This document shows positions 15,367 through 26,084 of a stretch of 64,000 nt of DNA, one piece after another (the stretch's first letter is position 1; the number at the start of each line of letters is the position of its first letter). Both the position numbers and the translations under genes were made by a program. Under the pieces are notes generated by a model. That model ran no database searches and was not told the DNA's origin. It worked only from the letters and a program-made list of their open reading frames with translations. The stretch is from Methylococcales symbiont of Hymedesmia sp. n. MRB-2018 (GTDB lineage Bacteria; Pseudomonadota; Gammaproteobacteria; Methylococcales; Methylomonadaceae): positions 1-64,000 of the forward strand of contig QPIN01000060.1 in NCBI GenBank assembly GCA_003666385.1, in the 5' to 3' direction.

Positions 15367-18165
15367 TCAATCGATCTTATCGGGTTTACCAATATGATAG
15401 CCTTGGGCATAATCAATACCAAATTCTCTGAGCACTTGTAAAATGGTTTCATTCTCAACAAACTCTGCTACCGTTTTTTTACCGAGTGCTTGAGACACTT
15501 CCGTTAATGCTTTGACAAAGACTTTATCTTCAAAACTTTTAGCTATATTTTTTATAAAAGAACCATCTATTTTTACGTAATCAACAGGCAAATGTTTTAG
15601 GTAGTAAAAAGAAGAAAAACCCACACCAAAATCATCCAGAGCCAGTGCACAGCCTAAACCCTTTATTTGTTCGATTAAATCTTGTGCTGCTGAAAAATTG
15701 GATACCGCTGCTGTCTCTGTAATTTCAAAAATAATCTGTTCAGGTTCCACTTCTGGGACATTAAGTAACTTTGCTATATCGTCAAAGATACCCGTATCAT
15801 TGAATGATTGTCCAGATAAATTGACAGCCAGCTTAATATTTTTCCCTTGTTTTTTAAACTTAATATGTTGCTCAATGGCTTTTTTAAGTACCCTTCTATC
15901 AATCTGTCCTATCAACCCTAAGTCTTCGGCAACAGCAATAAAATCGCCAGGCATTAAAATGTTCCCCTCTTTACTTTTAATTCGAGTTAAACATTCATAA
16001 TGACTAATTTGTGCTGTTTTTAGATCTAAAATAGGTTGATAAAGCAACATAAATCGATCATTGGATAATGCCTCTTCTATAATATCTTTCCAATGCAATT
16101 TATTAGTTAATTCTGATTGATAATCGTTTTCCAAAGAAAATAAGTGGTATTGCCCTCGTCCTGTTTTCTTAGCCTGGTACATGGCTAAATCAGCATTAGA
16201 CAATAGCTCATGCATATCTTTCCCATGTTGAGGGTATAGCGCTATACCAATACTACAACTTGTTTTATATATTTTTTCATCAACCTTAAACTCTAGCGTC
16301 ATTAACTTTTTGTTAATTTTATCAGCAACTTGTATTATCCCTTTCTCATCAGTATTGGGCATAATAAGGGTAAATTCATCACCACCTATTCTACTTAATA
16401 TATCTGCTTCCCTAACCACACTATTGAGGTTTTTAGCCACTAGGCTTAATAATCTATCCCCAGCTTGGTGCCCACTATTGTCATTTACAATTTTAAATTG
16501 ATCTAGATCCAGATAAAATAAAGCGAGTGGCGTGTTATAACGCTTAGCAATTGACAACTCTCTATTAAACGCCTGCTGAAAGTTATGCCTGTTACCCAGC
16601 TTTGTCAATTGATCCTTTGTTGCCATTTTAAACATTTCTATTTCTGCTTGCTTTCGCTCACTAATATCGACACCCAAAGTCAAGATAATGGGTTCTTGCG
16701 AGCTGTTAGTAGATTTAATGCACGAATGTATCCAGGAAATATAGCGTTTTTTCTTAGGATTAAGCAATATAACGCCATCAATTTTCAAATATTCTTTTTT
16801 TTCTCCACAACGTATTTTTTTTAACTGTTTTATATGTTCCACTTCTATATCAGCAATAAAAGTGTCAAACATACTCCCCACGATTAAACTTTCATCGCGT
16901 GAAAACTCATCAATTCCCGCTGGATTAATGGATAAAATCCTGCCACTTGTATCTTGTGTGAGTACCAAAATGGGTGCCACATCAATTAACTGTTGAATGA
17001 AATCTCTTTCAGCGGTTAGTTCATCTCCTTGTTCAATTAGTTTTTGAATACTACTTTTAATTTCCCTTCCCAAACCTTCGAGTTGATCTGTTAATATCAT
17101 CGCTGTGTGATTTAATACATCCAGTTCATCATGTCCGCTTGTTAAACGAGGTTTGTCTTTAAATGCTTGCTGCCTAAACTCTTTATACCTTTGCTGAGCT
17201 AGTAATGGTAATGAATGAGATAATTGAGCCACTCTGCTTAGTGAAAAAACCACAATGACCAACAAAAATATTAGCGATAAAATTAAACCGAAAATACCAT
17301 AAATCCATATCATTTGTATCCGCTTATTTATGGCGTACAACTCATCACTAATCTCATCCATCACTAAGAAAAAAGACTGCCCAGTTTGTTCTTTACCTGC
17401 ATTGATTGGAAAAACACTCATTTCAAAAGTTTCCCCCTTGTCAGTAATGTTTATTAATTGATCAACAAGTTGTTCAAATGTATAGCGCTGCATTGCTTGA
17501 TTAATAATCTCATGATTACGTTTAGCATGAGTCAATACTGATATTTTATAAGGCCATCGATCAATAGAAGAGTCCTCAGACTTGACTAAAATACCTAAAT
17601 CCGAATCCGTTGCTCGTTGATATTCAATGATAGTATCTGCAAAAGAACGACTCACTCCAAGCGAACCAATTAACTCAGTATTTGCTATGAGAGGAATTAA
17701 TACAAATTGAAAACACGATCCTGGACAAAGAATTTGATGATTCGGTAATTCATCTCGTAGCACTTGTGTTACCTGAGCAGAGTCTGGTTTTAATAAACTG
17801 CCCCATTGGTTTAAAAGCACGCCTTTTTGATTATAAAATACAACACTTTCAAATCCCCAGATAAACTGCCATTGTTGCCAGTTTTTATTTAATGTGGCTA
17901 TGATTTGTGTAGGTGCTTCCTCTTTACTGCTTTCAATAACAGAAAATAGTTCAGCAAACTGCTCTAACATTAAAAAAGAGTCCTTTGTTAAAGCATGGGC
18001 AATATTCTTATAACGACTTTGAATGTTTTGTCTGTTTTGAACCAGATCATCTCTGGCATCAAGATAAACAAGATAAGAAAAAACACTGTGTAGCAGTAAA
18101 AAAATACCACCTACCAAAAGGGCTATCTTCCATTTTAAACTGAAAAAAAAACCATTTTTATCCAT
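15367..18165 (-). CDS. Membrane-bound GGDEF/EAL signalling protein with PAS domain
   Basis: 932 residues. A membrane helix at about 11-31, a periplasmic region to about 280, a second helix (IYGIFGLILSLIFLLVIVVF) and a HAMP-like linker precede a PAS domain (VAPILVLTQDTSGRILSIN). GGDEF is intact (RIGGDEF) with an I-site RxxD five residues upstream (READILSRI). The EAL domain keeps the glutamate (ECLTR in place of EAL), the asparagine of NLSGQSF, DDFG and the lysine of VKIDGSFI. It can therefore plausibly make and degrade cyclic di-GMP. It is the third gene of a set with a binding-protein-like gene and a porin, which may supply its signal. Confidence 0.93.
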   Translation of the reverse strand: MDKNGFFFSLKWKIALLVGGIFLLLHSVFSYLVYLDARDDLVQNRQNIQSRYKNIAHALTKDSFLMLEQFAELFSVIESSKEEAPTQIIATLNKNWQQWQFIWGFESVVFYNQKGVLLNQWGSLLKPDSAQVTQVLRDELPNHQILCPGSCFQFVLIPLIANTELIGSLGVSRSFADTIIEYQRATDSDLGILVKSEDSSIDRWPYKISVLTHAKRNHEIINQAMQRYTFEQLVDQLINITDKGETFEMSVFPINAGKEQTGQSFFLVMDEISDELYAINKRIQMIWIYGIFGLILSLIFLLVIVVFSLSRVAQLSHSLPLLAQQRYKEFRQQAFKDKPRLTSGHDELDVLNHTAMILTDQLEGLGREIKSSIQKLIEQGDELTAERDFIQQLIDVAPILVLTQDTSGRILSINPAGIDEFSRDESLIVGSMFDTFIADIEVEHIKQLKKIRCGEKKEYLKIDGVILLNPKKKRYISWIHSCIKSTNSSQEPIILTLGVDISERKQAEIEMFKMATKDQLTKLGNRHNFQQAFNRELSIAKRYNTPLALFYLDLDQFKIVNDNSGHQAGDRLLSLVAKNLNSVVREADILSRIGGDEFTLIMPNTDEKGIIQVADKINKKLMTLEFKVDEKIYKTSCSIGIALYPQHGKDMHELLSNADLAMYQAKKTGRGQYHLFSLENDYQSELTNKLHWKDIIEEALSNDRFMLLYQPILDLKTAQISHYECLTRIKSKEGNILMPGDFIAVAEDLGLIGQIDRRVLKKAIEQHIKFKKQGKNIKLAVNLSGQSFNDTGIFDDIAKLLNVPEVEPEQIIFEITETAAVSNFSAAQDLIEQIKGLGCALALDDFGVGFSSFYYLKHLPVDYVKIDGSFIKNIAKSFEDKVFVKALTEVSQALGKKTVAEFVENETILQVLREFGIDYAQGYHIGKPDKID

Positions 18166-18171
18166 TGTAAA

Positions 18172-19344
18172 TTAAAACCTGTAAGAAACCTGCAAGGCAT
18201 ACAAATTCCAATTTTCTCGAGTTTTTGAACGATCTTGATTATCCGCTTGAGCCAGCCATGCTGTACCATGAATACGATGATATTCCGTTCTCATCATCAA
18301 CGATGAAGTAATATCCCAGCGTAAGCCCAGCATCCAGTCTTTAGAATAAGCAATATGCTTAGGCAGGCCAAAAGCGACAGCATAATTTCCACTTCTATCA
18401 TCTATTGTCAATGATAGTGTTTCATAACGAACGATACCTTGTAATTGGGAAATAAAGCGATAGCTTCCCTGAATAAACCAGCTTTCAGTAATTGAACGAT
18501 TATCAGGAATAGCATCATAATTTTTAGAATGATTCCATCTATATAAATACTCAGCAGCCAACCCCAGTTTCTCACCATTGTATTGTGCAGAAAATAATAA
18601 AGGTCGAATGGTGGTATATCCAGAAGAAAATACTTCATTGTCAGCAGAATGATATTTAAGTTTCAAATCCAAATAACTCACAGCAAAAACGTATTCGCCT
18701 CCATTTAAATCATACATAATTTGTGTAGCAATGGCTGGATTAGCTTTAAATTCTCCTTTCGCATCAGGAGATAGAATAGTAGCCATTATTTCTTCATTAT
18801 TCCCTAGCGCTAATCCATAATTAAATTTAAAAGAAAAATCTCCCCAATCTGTACGATGTTGAACATACAGTGATCCACCGTCAGCAGATGTGAATAAAGA
18901 ACGTGACCTGTCAAAATAAACCCCCTGCGGTAATAGGATAGTAGGGTTTGTAAATGCCACATCTCTGGTTTCATTATACAAACCAAAAGGAATTTTTATT
19001 CTGCCACCTCGTATTCCAATATGACCATTCTGATAATTAAATAGATTCAAGTCTGCCAAACCATAATCCAGTCTGACACTTCCTTTATCTACATACCCTG
19101 CTCGCCTGTATAAACCTTGGGCTGAAAATGTTAATCGATCAAAAGCTTGGTAAGAAATATTTAAACCAATTTCTGTTCGCCCTGGGCTAATGCCGTCATC
19201 ACTCAATCCATTAACATTATTATCAGATGAGTGAAAAAAATCTTGTGTTAAAAAACCATGAATTTGTATTTCTTCAGGCAATAACTCCGCTTGCCCATTA
19301 ATAGAAATGAGCAAAGCACAAAACAACAGTCCCCATCTACTCAT
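18172..19344 (-). CDS. Porin-like outer membrane beta-barrel protein
   Basis: About 390 residues from ATG 19344, which overlaps the stop of the upstream gene by eight bases; the track start at 19368 lacks a better context. A signal peptide (MSRWGLLFCALLISINGQA) precedes a chain with alternating residues and aromatic girdles, ending in F (LQVSYRF), the usual outer membrane C-terminus. The specificity is unknown. Placement between a periplasmic binding-like protein and a cyclic di-GMP enzyme is suggestive of a solute-sensing set. Confidence 0.8.
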   Translation of the reverse strand: MSRWGLLFCALLISINGQAELLPEEIQIHGFLTQDFFHSSDNNVNGLSDDGISPGRTEIGLNISYQAFDRLTFSAQGLYRRAGYVDKGSVRLDYGLADLNLFNYQNGHIGIRGGRIKIPFGLYNETRDVAFTNPTILLPQGVYFDRSRSLFTSADGGSLYVQHRTDWGDFSFKFNYGLALGNNEEIMATILSPDAKGEFKANPAIATQIMYDLNGGEYVFAVSYLDLKLKYHSADNEVFSSGYTTIRPLLFSAQYNGEKLGLAAEYLYRWNHSKNYDAIPDNRSITESWFIQGSYRFISQLQGIVRYETLSLTIDDRSGNYAVAFGLPKHIAYSKDWMLGLRWDITSSLMMRTEYHRIHGTAWLAQADNQDRSKTRENWNLYALQVSYRF

Positions 19345-19795
19345 ATTCAAATAACCGTATATTTTCATAGCCTGATCCCTTTGTTAGATAGCCAATTGCA
19401 TTCTTTGTATTTGCTATTTTTTCTAACATTTCTTCTTCTGTTTCTACCAGATCAGGTGCTTGACCTGTACCTGAAAAAACCATTCGATCCCACACACGCC
19501 TTAACTGATGAGGGAACATATTAAGTTTATTTTTAGTAAATTGTTTATGCAGTGGATGATCATCCTTGAAAATGAACACTCTTGTTTTTTCGCCATTAGA
19601 CCAATAATTTAGTTGCTGTGCGAAAATGGCGCGTGTTTTATTTAAGGAATTTCTTTGTATAGGAACAGAAGTATTAACAATTATATCGATTGAAAAAGCG
19701 ACAGGCACCAAGACAGCATAAAGCAAAAAACCAAGTAAAAGTTTTTTTGAAAAAGCAACGATAAAAAATTTAGGCAGTAAGGTCAATAAAGTCAA
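19337..19795 (-). CDS. Periplasmic phosphate-binding-like protein (PstS-type, short)
   Basis: 152 residues with an N-terminal hydrophobic segment (LLLGFLLYAVLVPVAFS). The body contains QRNSLNKTRAIFAQQLNYWSNGEK and a closing NAIGYLTKGSGYENIRLF, resembling one lobe of the PstS-like binding superfamily seen in small proteins beside porins and GGDEF proteins. It is too short for a full two-lobe transporter subunit. It overlaps the porin gene by eight bases, indicating translational coupling. Confidence 0.7.
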   Translation of the reverse strand: MTLLTLLPKFFIVAFSKKLLLGFLLYAVLVPVAFSIDIIVNTSVPIQRNSLNKTRAIFAQQLNYWSNGEKTRVFIFKDDHPLHKQFTKNKLNMFPHQLRRVWDRMVFSGTGQAPDLVETEEEMLEKIANTKNAIGYLTKGSGYENIRLFEYE

Positions 19796-19843
19796 TTTTC
19801 AGTTTCAAATACGTTGTTTCAAGATCAGTCTATATGCAGGTTA

Positions 19844-22090
19844 TTAGTGTAGCTTAATCCAGCGTAATCGGTTGGCATTTGTTACTACTGTCACTGATGA
19901 CATTGCCATAGCCGCTCCCGCAATCATTGGACTTAACAAGATTCCAAAAAACGGATAAAGCACACCCGCAGCAACAGGGATACCAATGCTGTTAAAAAAG
20001 AAAGCACCCAGTAAATTCTGTTTTATATTAGCTACTGTGGCTTTGGACAAAGCCATAGCTTCAGGCACCTTCATCAACGAGCCTTGTAAAATAACAATAT
20101 CAGCACTTTCAATAGCCACATCGGTTCCCGTACCAATGGCAAAACCAACATTGGCTTGAGCCAATGCAGGGGCATCATTAATACCATCTCCAACCATCCC
20201 GACAACTTCACCTTGCTGCTGTAGTTGCGCTGTAACTGCAGCTTTATCTTCCGCCAATACTTCTGCTCTCACTTCACAAACCCCTGCCTGTTTTGCAATA
20301 GCCAATGCTGTGACCTCATTATCGCCAGTCAGCATAATAATACGTACACCTTGATTCTGTAGTTTTTTTATAGCATCTGCAGAGTCTTTTTTAATAGGAT
20401 CAGAAGCACTAATAATGCCCGCAATTTTATTATCAATCGCTAGCAGCATAACCGTTTGACCTTGAGCCGAAAGTGTTTCTATTTTTTTCTTATGCTGGGC
20501 ATATTTTACCCCTTTCAAATCCATTAAAGCTTGATTACCAAAAAACACGTTTTGTTGAGCAATTTTGCCAATAATGCCATGTCCCGTAATCGCTTCAAAA
20601 GCAGTTACTTTCTCTAGTTTTAATTGTTGTTGTTCTGCGGCACTCAAAATAGCAGCCGCTAAAGGGTGTTCTGAACCCGATTCAATACTCGCTGCCCATT
20701 TTAAAATAGTTGCCTCTTGGTGATTAGTCAGTGCAATAATTTCAGACACTTCTGGTTTACCTTCGGTCACTGTGCCTGTTTTATCTAAAATCAAACAACT
20801 TAATTTTCCAGCACTTTGTAACGCATCACCATTTCTTATTAATATGCCTGATTGAGCAGATCGTCCTACCGCAACCATGACAGAGATAGGTGTAGCCAAT
20901 CCCAAGGCACAAGGGCAAGCAATAACCAGTACGGTCATTGAGGTAACAAAGGCATAGGCAATTGAAGGATCGGGCCCGAAGGTATACCAAAGAATAAAAG
21001 TCAGGATAGAAATAACGACCACAACGGGCACAAATATACTAGAGATTTTATCGGCTAATTTTGCAATTGCAGGTTTACTACTTTGTGCGCTACGCACACT
21101 ATTAATTATTTGGGCTAATGCAGTATCCCACCCTATTCGTGTCGCTTTGAATAAAAAACTGCCTTTTTGATTCATAGTGCCAGCAATAACTTCCGAACCT
21201 TCTGTTTTTTCAACAGCAATAGGTTCACCCGTGAGCATTGACTCATCTATGGTGGAATGTCCCTCTATCAGAATGCCATCAACTGCAATTTTTTCACCAG
21301 GTCTAACTCTTAAAATCTCATCTAAACCCACTTCTTCAATAGCAATATCCTTTTCTGCCCCATCCCTTACTACACGTGCTGTTCTAGGTTGCAAACCTAT
21401 TAGTTCCCTGATTGCAGAAGAGGTTTTTCCTCTGGCTTTAGTTTCTAATGCTGTGCCGAAATTAATAAATGCCAGTATAATCACCGAGGCTTCAAAATAG
21501 GCGTGCGGTGCCAAACTGGTTAAATTACTCGAATAATCAATAACAACACAGGAGTACAACCAAGCAGAACCAGTCCCTAGTGCTATCAAGGTATCCATAT
21601 TAGCCTGACCTAATTTTAATGATTTGATAGCAGCAGAAAAAAAATGACCGCCTGAGTAATATAATATGGCTAATGTACTTGCCGCAATAATAGGCCAAAA
21701 CCATTGTCCCGACACTGAGCCGATGGAGGGCAGCACGGCAAAATGCCCTAGCAACATCAAAGGCACACCAAATGAAGCGGCTACTTTTGCTTTATTCATC
21801 ACTCTTAAATAACGCTGCAACTCCATCGCTTCCTGCTCTTCTGGGTCTTCCATTTGTTCCATCGCCGCCGCATCATAACCAGCAGTCTGAACCGCTTTGA
21901 TTAACAATTCAGTGGTCACTTCACCTTTTACCACAGCCGAACGATCAGCAAAATTAACATTTACCTCGGCTACACCGTCAACGGCATTGAGAGCAGTTTC
22001 TACCGCACCCACACAGCCAGCACAACTCATCCCCAAAATGGATAATCGCAACACCTTATTTAATGAATCAGCTTGATTATTAGAATCCAT
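19844..22090 (-). CDS. copA: Copper-translocating P1B-type ATPase
   Basis: 748 residues. An N-terminal heavy-metal-associated domain carries [12 protein letters not shown]. The transmembrane metal site is CPC ([13 protein letters not shown]), typical of Cu(I) exporters. The phosphorylation loop [13 protein letters not shown] motif ([11 protein letters not shown]) and hinge [12 protein letters not shown] are intact. It exports Cu(I) to the periplasm. A CopZ-like chaperone gene lies 18 bp upstream. No CueR-type regulator is in view. Confidence 0.95.
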   Translation of the reverse strand: MDSNNQADSLNKVLRLSILGMSCAGCVGAVETALNAVDGVAEVNVNFADRSAVVKGEVTTELLIKAVQTAGYDAAAMEQMEDPEEQEAMELQRYLRVMNKAKVAASFGVPLMLLGHFAVLPSIGSVSGQWFWPIIAASTLAILYYSGGHFFSAAIKSLKLGQANMDTLIALGTGSAWLYSCVVIDYSSNLTSLAPHAYFEASVIILAFINFGTALETKARGKTSSAIRELIGLQPRTARVVRDGAEKDIAIEEVGLDEILRVRPGEKIAVDGILIEGHSTIDESMLTGEPIAVEKTEGSEVIAGTMNQKGSFLFKATRIGWDTALAQIINSVRSAQSSKPAIAKLADKISSIFVPVVVVISILTFILWYTFGPDPSIAYAFVTSMTVLVIACPCALGLATPISVMVAVGRSAQSGILIRNGDALQSAGKLSCLILDKTGTVTEGKPEVSEIIALTNHQEATILKWAASIESGSEHPLAAAILSAAEQQQLKLEKVTAFEAITGHGIIGKIAQQNVFFGNQALMDLKGVKYAQHKKKIETLSAQGQTVMLLAIDNKIAGIISASDPIKKDSADAIKKLQNQGVRIIMLTGDNEVTALAIAKQAGVCEVRAEVLAEDKAAVTAQLQQQGEVVGMVGDGINDAPALAQANVGFAIGTGTDVAIESADIVILQGSLMKVPEAMALSKATVANIKQNLLGAFFFNSIGIPVAAGVLYPFFGILLSPMIAGAAMAMSSVTVVTNANRLRWIKLH

Positions 22091-22108
22091 GACTTCCTCA
22101 AAATATTA

Positions 22109-22318
22109 TCAATCGACAACGTAGCCCGCATCGCTAATGGCTTGTGAAATTGCTGCTACATTAGTTTTTGAAGAATCAAAAGTTACTTCAACTTTGTTCT
22201 CTTTAGTTGAAGCATTTACTGTTATAACACCCTCTATTTTGTTTAATTGTGTGTTCACATTGGATTCACAGCCACCACATTTTAAACCTGTTACCACGAG
22301 TGAAATTGATTCTGCCAT
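22109..22318 (-). CDS. copZ: Copper chaperone (CopZ-like heavy-metal-associated domain)
   Basis: 69 residues forming one ferredoxin-like metal-binding domain with GLKCGGCESNV as the two-cysteine site. The final GYVVD and beta-alpha pattern match CopZ/Atx1. It lies directly upstream of copA on the same strand and probably delivers Cu(I) to it. Confidence 0.88.
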   Translation of the reverse strand: MAESISLVVTGLKCGGCESNVNTQLNKIEGVITVNASTKENKVEVTFDSSKTNVAAISQAISDAGYVVD

Positions 22319-22525
22319 GTTTATACTTCCTCTTTATAATTTTATACCTGTAAAACGACTCAGTCTCATTCATCTGTTAAGATAAGACATTATTTAATGC
22401 ATAATAGTCCAAAACCATCACAGCGTAAACAGGGCTTTTGTTCAACAAATAATATAGCTTGATGAAATCTGCTCATAAAATAGTAAAAACATGCTCCCGT
22501 CAATCTTCTTGTTAATAACACTCTT

Positions 22526-23149
22526 ATGTCCATAAAAAATACAACAAACCAAACCATTGCTCTCGCAGGTATTTCCCAGGTTTGTATGCTGGTTCAACAA
22601 CTGGCTACCAAGGGTACAGCCGATTCGACTGTGTTAGAAACCAGTATTGCCAGCACACTTAAAATTGACTCTGACAGTATAGTTGATATATATGGCGGAC
22701 TTCCATTTTTGAAACCGGGTTTGCAACGGTTACAACAACAGATGACGGGGAGACAAATAGCAGACCCAGAACAAGGACGCTATGCAGCACAATTAGTCTT
22801 CCTTGAAATGCAATTATCCAATCGCCCAGATATGCTAAAACAAATAAAAACGGGGATTGAAAAAGCACAAGCACAAGCACAAGGTTTTGGCATCATGCAT
22901 GAAAATGTTTTAGCTAACTTGGGGGATTTATACCTCATTACTATTAGTACTCTACAGCCTCGTATCATGGTCAATGGAAATGAGGAATTTCTTGCACAAA
23001 CTGATATTGTCAACAAGATAAGAGCATTATTATTAGCGGGAATCCGATCTACCTTATTATGGCGACAATGCGGTGGCAGTCGCTTAAAGTTTTTATTCTT
23101 TCGTAAAAAAATTCAGGATGAAATAAAGTTTCTTCTATCTCAGATTTAA
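22526..23149 (+). CDS. hflD: High frequency lysogenization protein HflD homolog
   Basis: 207 residues matching HflD (YcfC): the N-terminus TNQTIALAGISQVCMLVQQLA and the conserved IYGGLPFLKPGLQRLQQQM and ANLGDLYLITISTLQPRIMV segments are characteristic. The protein is helical and membrane associated; in E. coli it affects lambda lysogeny. Its usual neighbour mnmA is absent here. The mutM gene follows. Confidence 0.9.
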   Translation: MSIKNTTNQTIALAGISQVCMLVQQLATKGTADSTVLETSIASTLKIDSDSIVDIYGGLPFLKPGLQRLQQQMTGRQIADPEQGRYAAQLVFLEMQLSNRPDMLKQIKTGIEKAQAQAQGFGIMHENVLANLGDLYLITISTLQPRIMVNGNEEFLAQTDIVNKIRALLLAGIRSTLLWRQCGGSRLKFLFFRKKIQDEIKFLLSQI

Positions 23150-23202
23150 GCTATTAAAGTAAATATGGCTGTTTTGAAATATAAACCAACGATAAATTTT
23201 AC

Positions 23203-24021
23203 ATGCCCGAATTACCTGAAGTCGAAACCATCTGCCGAGGTATTAGCCCCCATATTACAGGAAAAACTTTTGCCAATATTATTGTGCGACAAGCACAATT
23301 ACGCTGGCCTATACCTGATAACCTTGATGTGCAATGCCAGGGCTATTCAATAAAAGGCGTTAGCAGACGCGCAAAATATTTATTACTTGAAATAAGCTCA
23401 GGGCAGACAATAATTATTCACTTAGGTATGTCTGGCAGTTTACGCATCACAGATAGCAAACACAAAGCAGGTAAACATGATCATGTAGACTTTGTTTTTA
23501 CAGATAACGCCCTGCTACGTTTTAATGATCCCCGAAAATTTGGCTCAATTTTATTGACAACACTCCCTGTTGACAAACATAAACTGATTAGTGCCTTAGG
23601 GCCAGAACCGCTGTCTGAGCAGTTTGACGGACAGCATCTTTACCATATTTCAAAGAACAAAACCACATCGGTTAAAAGCTTTATTATGAACGGGCATAAT
23701 GTCGTTGGCGTTGGCAATATATATGCTAGTGAATCATTATTTATGGCAGGTATTCATCCTACTAGACAAGCAGGAAGAATTTCTTTAAAACGCTACCAAA
23801 AACTGGCAGAGTGTATAAAAATTATCCTGCAAAAAGCGATAGATCAAGGTGGAACTACATTACGAGATTTTGTTAATGAACAAGGAAAACCTGGTTACTT
23901 TCAACAGTCATTATCTGTTTACGGCAGAAATAGTGAAGCCTGTGTAAATTGCTCAAGCACGATAAAGCAAATAAAAATAGCACAACGCGCTAGTTATTTT
24001 TGTCCAAAGTGCCAACATTAG
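23203..24021 (+). CDS. mutM: Formamidopyrimidine-DNA glycosylase
   Basis: 272 residues starting MPELPEVETICRGI, which provides the catalytic N-terminal Pro and Glu. The H2TH region (GVGNIYASESLFMAGIHP) and C-terminal zinc finger (CVNCSSTIKQ...YFCPKC) are complete. The enzyme excises 8-oxoguanine and formamidopyrimidines. It is convergent with yqaA. Confidence 0.96.
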   Translation: MPELPEVETICRGISPHITGKTFANIIVRQAQLRWPIPDNLDVQCQGYSIKGVSRRAKYLLLEISSGQTIIIHLGMSGSLRITDSKHKAGKHDHVDFVFTDNALLRFNDPRKFGSILLTTLPVDKHKLISALGPEPLSEQFDGQHLYHISKNKTTSVKSFIMNGHNVVGVGNIYASESLFMAGIHPTRQAGRISLKRYQKLAECIKIILQKAIDQGGTTLRDFVNEQGKPGYFQQSLSVYGRNSEACVNCSSTIKQIKIAQRASYFCPKCQH

Positions 24022-24033
24022 AAGCTAAAAAAA

Positions 24034-24612
24034 TCACAGCACATATTTATAAACAATACTGCCCGCAACCACTAAAACAATAACAATCCAGCCTAAAATA
24101 TCCATATACTTTCTTAATTTGGATTCTAATTTTTCTCCACCCACCGCTAATAAAAGTGAAACCAGAAAAAAACGTGCGCCACGACCAATAAATGATGCCA
24201 CAACAAAAGGTAAAAACATCATCTGCAATGCACCCGCCGCAAGGGTAAAAACTTTATAGGGTATGGGAGAAAACCCAGCTATAAATATCGCCCAAAAACC
24301 CCAGTCTTTAAACCCGTTTTCAGCCATCAGATATTTATCCCAGTAATGTGTTTCCTGTAGCCAGGGAGAAATTGAATCAAACATAAAAAAACCAATGGCA
24401 TACCCTAACATTCCACCTAATACAGAAAAAATGGTGGTAAAAAAAGCCAGCCTGAACGCTTTATCAGGCGTAGCTAAAGCCATAGGTGCCAACATCACGT
24501 CTGGCGGTATGGGAAAAAACGATGATTCGGCAAAACTTAATGCACACAAATACTTGCTGGCATGTTTATGTCTAGCCCAAGTCAGTGCTTTATCATATAA
24601 TTTTTTAAACAT
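24034..24612 (-). CDS. yqaA: YqaA/DedA-type (SNARE-associated) membrane protein
   Basis: 192 residues, polytopic. The segment ALSFAESSFFPIPPDVMLAPMALA and GFSPIPYKVFTLAAGALQM are hallmarks of the DedA/SNARE-associated family, whose members act in membrane lipid or proton homeostasis. The start codon overlaps the pcm stop (TAATG), so it is translationally coupled to pcm and surE. Confidence 0.85.
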   Translation of the reverse strand: MFKKLYDKALTWARHKHASKYLCALSFAESSFFPIPPDVMLAPMALATPDKAFRLAFFTTIFSVLGGMLGYAIGFFMFDSISPWLQETHYWDKYLMAENGFKDWGFWAIFIAGFSPIPYKVFTLAAGALQMMFLPFVVASFIGRGARFFLVSLLLAVGGEKLESKLRKYMDILGWIVIVLVVAGSIVYKYVL

Positions 24613-25268
24613 TACTCTCTCCCTGCTAAAAATGGCACAAAACTCACTGATTCTATAATTGCATCTTCATAGCCTGTCTGCGTTCTGATTATTTTATGTA
24701 ATTCTTGTTGACGAGTACCTACAGGTATTAACATTACACCCCCTACAGCCATTTGTTCTAATAATGTTTCAGGAATTTTAACAGGAGCAGCAGCGACCAG
24801 AATGCCATCATAAGGCGCCTGATCTGACCAACCCCAACCGCCATCATTGTGCTGAAAACTGATGTTTTTTAATTTTATATCCCACAGATGGTCTTTTGCT
24901 TTTTTTAACAAGGAACCAATCCTTTCTACTGAATACACTTTTTCAACTAATTGAGCCAATATTGCTGTTTGGTAACCACATCCAGTACCTATTTCTAATA
25001 CTTTGGATAAGTTGCCTTCTGCCAACAATAATTCTGTCATTCTTGCCACAATATAAGGTTGTGAAATAGTCTGGTTATAACCAATAGGTAATGCAGTATC
25101 TTCATAAGACCGACTGGCCAGTGCTTCATCGACAAAGATATGTCGCGGGATATTACCCATAACCTGAAGAATCTTATTATCTCTAATACCTTGCTGTTTT
25201 AACCGCTCAATCATTCTATCGCGTGTTCTACGCGATGTCATGCCAATACCTTGCAAATTATGATTCAC
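24612..25268 (-). CDS. pcm: Protein-L-isoaspartate O-methyltransferase
   Basis: 218 residues with methyltransferase motif [20 protein letters not shown] and the Pcm-specific [22 protein letters not shown]. It repairs isoaspartyl damage in proteins. The gene overlaps surE by four bases (ATGA). The surE-pcm order is conserved in Gammaproteobacteria; nlpD and rpoS are not present downstream, where yqaA is found instead. Confidence 0.95.
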   Translation of the reverse strand: MNHNLQGIGMTSRRTRDRMIERLKQQGIRDNKILQVMGNIPRHIFVDEALASRSYEDTALPIGYNQTISQPYIVARMTELLLAEGNLSKVLEIGTGCGYQTAILAQLVEKVYSVERIGSLLKKAKDHLWDIKLKNISFQHNDGGWGWSDQAPYDGILVAAAPVKIPETLLEQMAVGGVMLIPVGTRQQELHKIIRTQTGYEDAIIESVSFVPFLAGRE

Positions 25269-26020
25269 TGTTTAAGCCCCTGAATCATCCATTGTTTTAA
25301 ATCGTCCATTCTGTCATATCGTGTTAAATCCAATTGTAAAGGTGTGATTGATACATAACCTTGATTGATCGCATAAAAATCAGTACCTTGCCCTGCATCT
25401 TGTCCTTTACCTGGGGCCCCCACCCAATAAATTTCTCTACCACGGGGATCGGTTGATTTAATAACAGGTTCAGCTTTATGTCTTTGTCCTAGTCGTGTTA
25501 CTTGAAATCCTTTTAAATCAGAAAAAGGAAGGTCTGGCACATTTACATTTAAAACGGTATCTTTAGGTAATGGTAGCTGAACAATTTTTTCAAATAAAAA
25601 TGTAGCAATCTGTGCCGCACAATCAAAATGTCTTGCTTGATTTGATGCCAAAGAAATAGCCACAGCGGGCAAACCAAGAAAGCGACCTTCTGTTGCAGCG
25701 GCTACTGTGCCAGAATAAAACACATCATCCCCTAAATTTGCACCATGATTTATACCTGCAAAGACCATATCTGGTTCATTATCTAATAAGCCGGTAATAG
25801 CCAAATGCACACAATCTGTTGGTGTCCCGTCAACATAAATAAAACCATTGTCAGCCTTCTGTGCTCTTAATGGCATTTCCAATGTTAGTGAATTACTGAT
25901 TGCACTTCTATTTTTATCGGGGGCAACAACAGAAATATCTGCCACTTTGGATAACGCTTCAGCCAAAGCACTCAAGCCTGCAGCCAAATAGCCATCATCA
26001 TTACTTAATAGAATGTGCAT
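25265..26020 (-). CDS. surE: 5'/3'-nucleotidase SurE
   Basis: 251 residues. [13 protein letters not shown] carries the metal-binding Asp pair, and [12 protein letters not shown] and [19 protein letters not shown] complete the SurE signature. It dephosphorylates nucleoside monophosphates under stress. First gene of surE-pcm-yqaA; the divergent Smr protein starts 65 bp away. Confidence 0.96.
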   Translation of the reverse strand: MHILLSNDDGYLAAGLSALAEALSKVADISVVAPDKNRSAISNSLTLEMPLRAQKADNGFIYVDGTPTDCVHLAITGLLDNEPDMVFAGINHGANLGDDVFYSGTVAAATEGRFLGLPAVAISLASNQARHFDCAAQIATFLFEKIVQLPLPKDTVLNVNVPDLPFSDLKGFQVTRLGQRHKAEPVIKSTDPRGREIYWVGAPGKGQDAGQGTDFYAINQGYVSITPLQLDLTRYDRMDDLKQWMIQGLKQ

Positions 26021-26084
26021 AAATCATTAAAACGCTATAAAATCGGTTATTTTAGCAAATAACCGCTTATCCATCAGATATATC

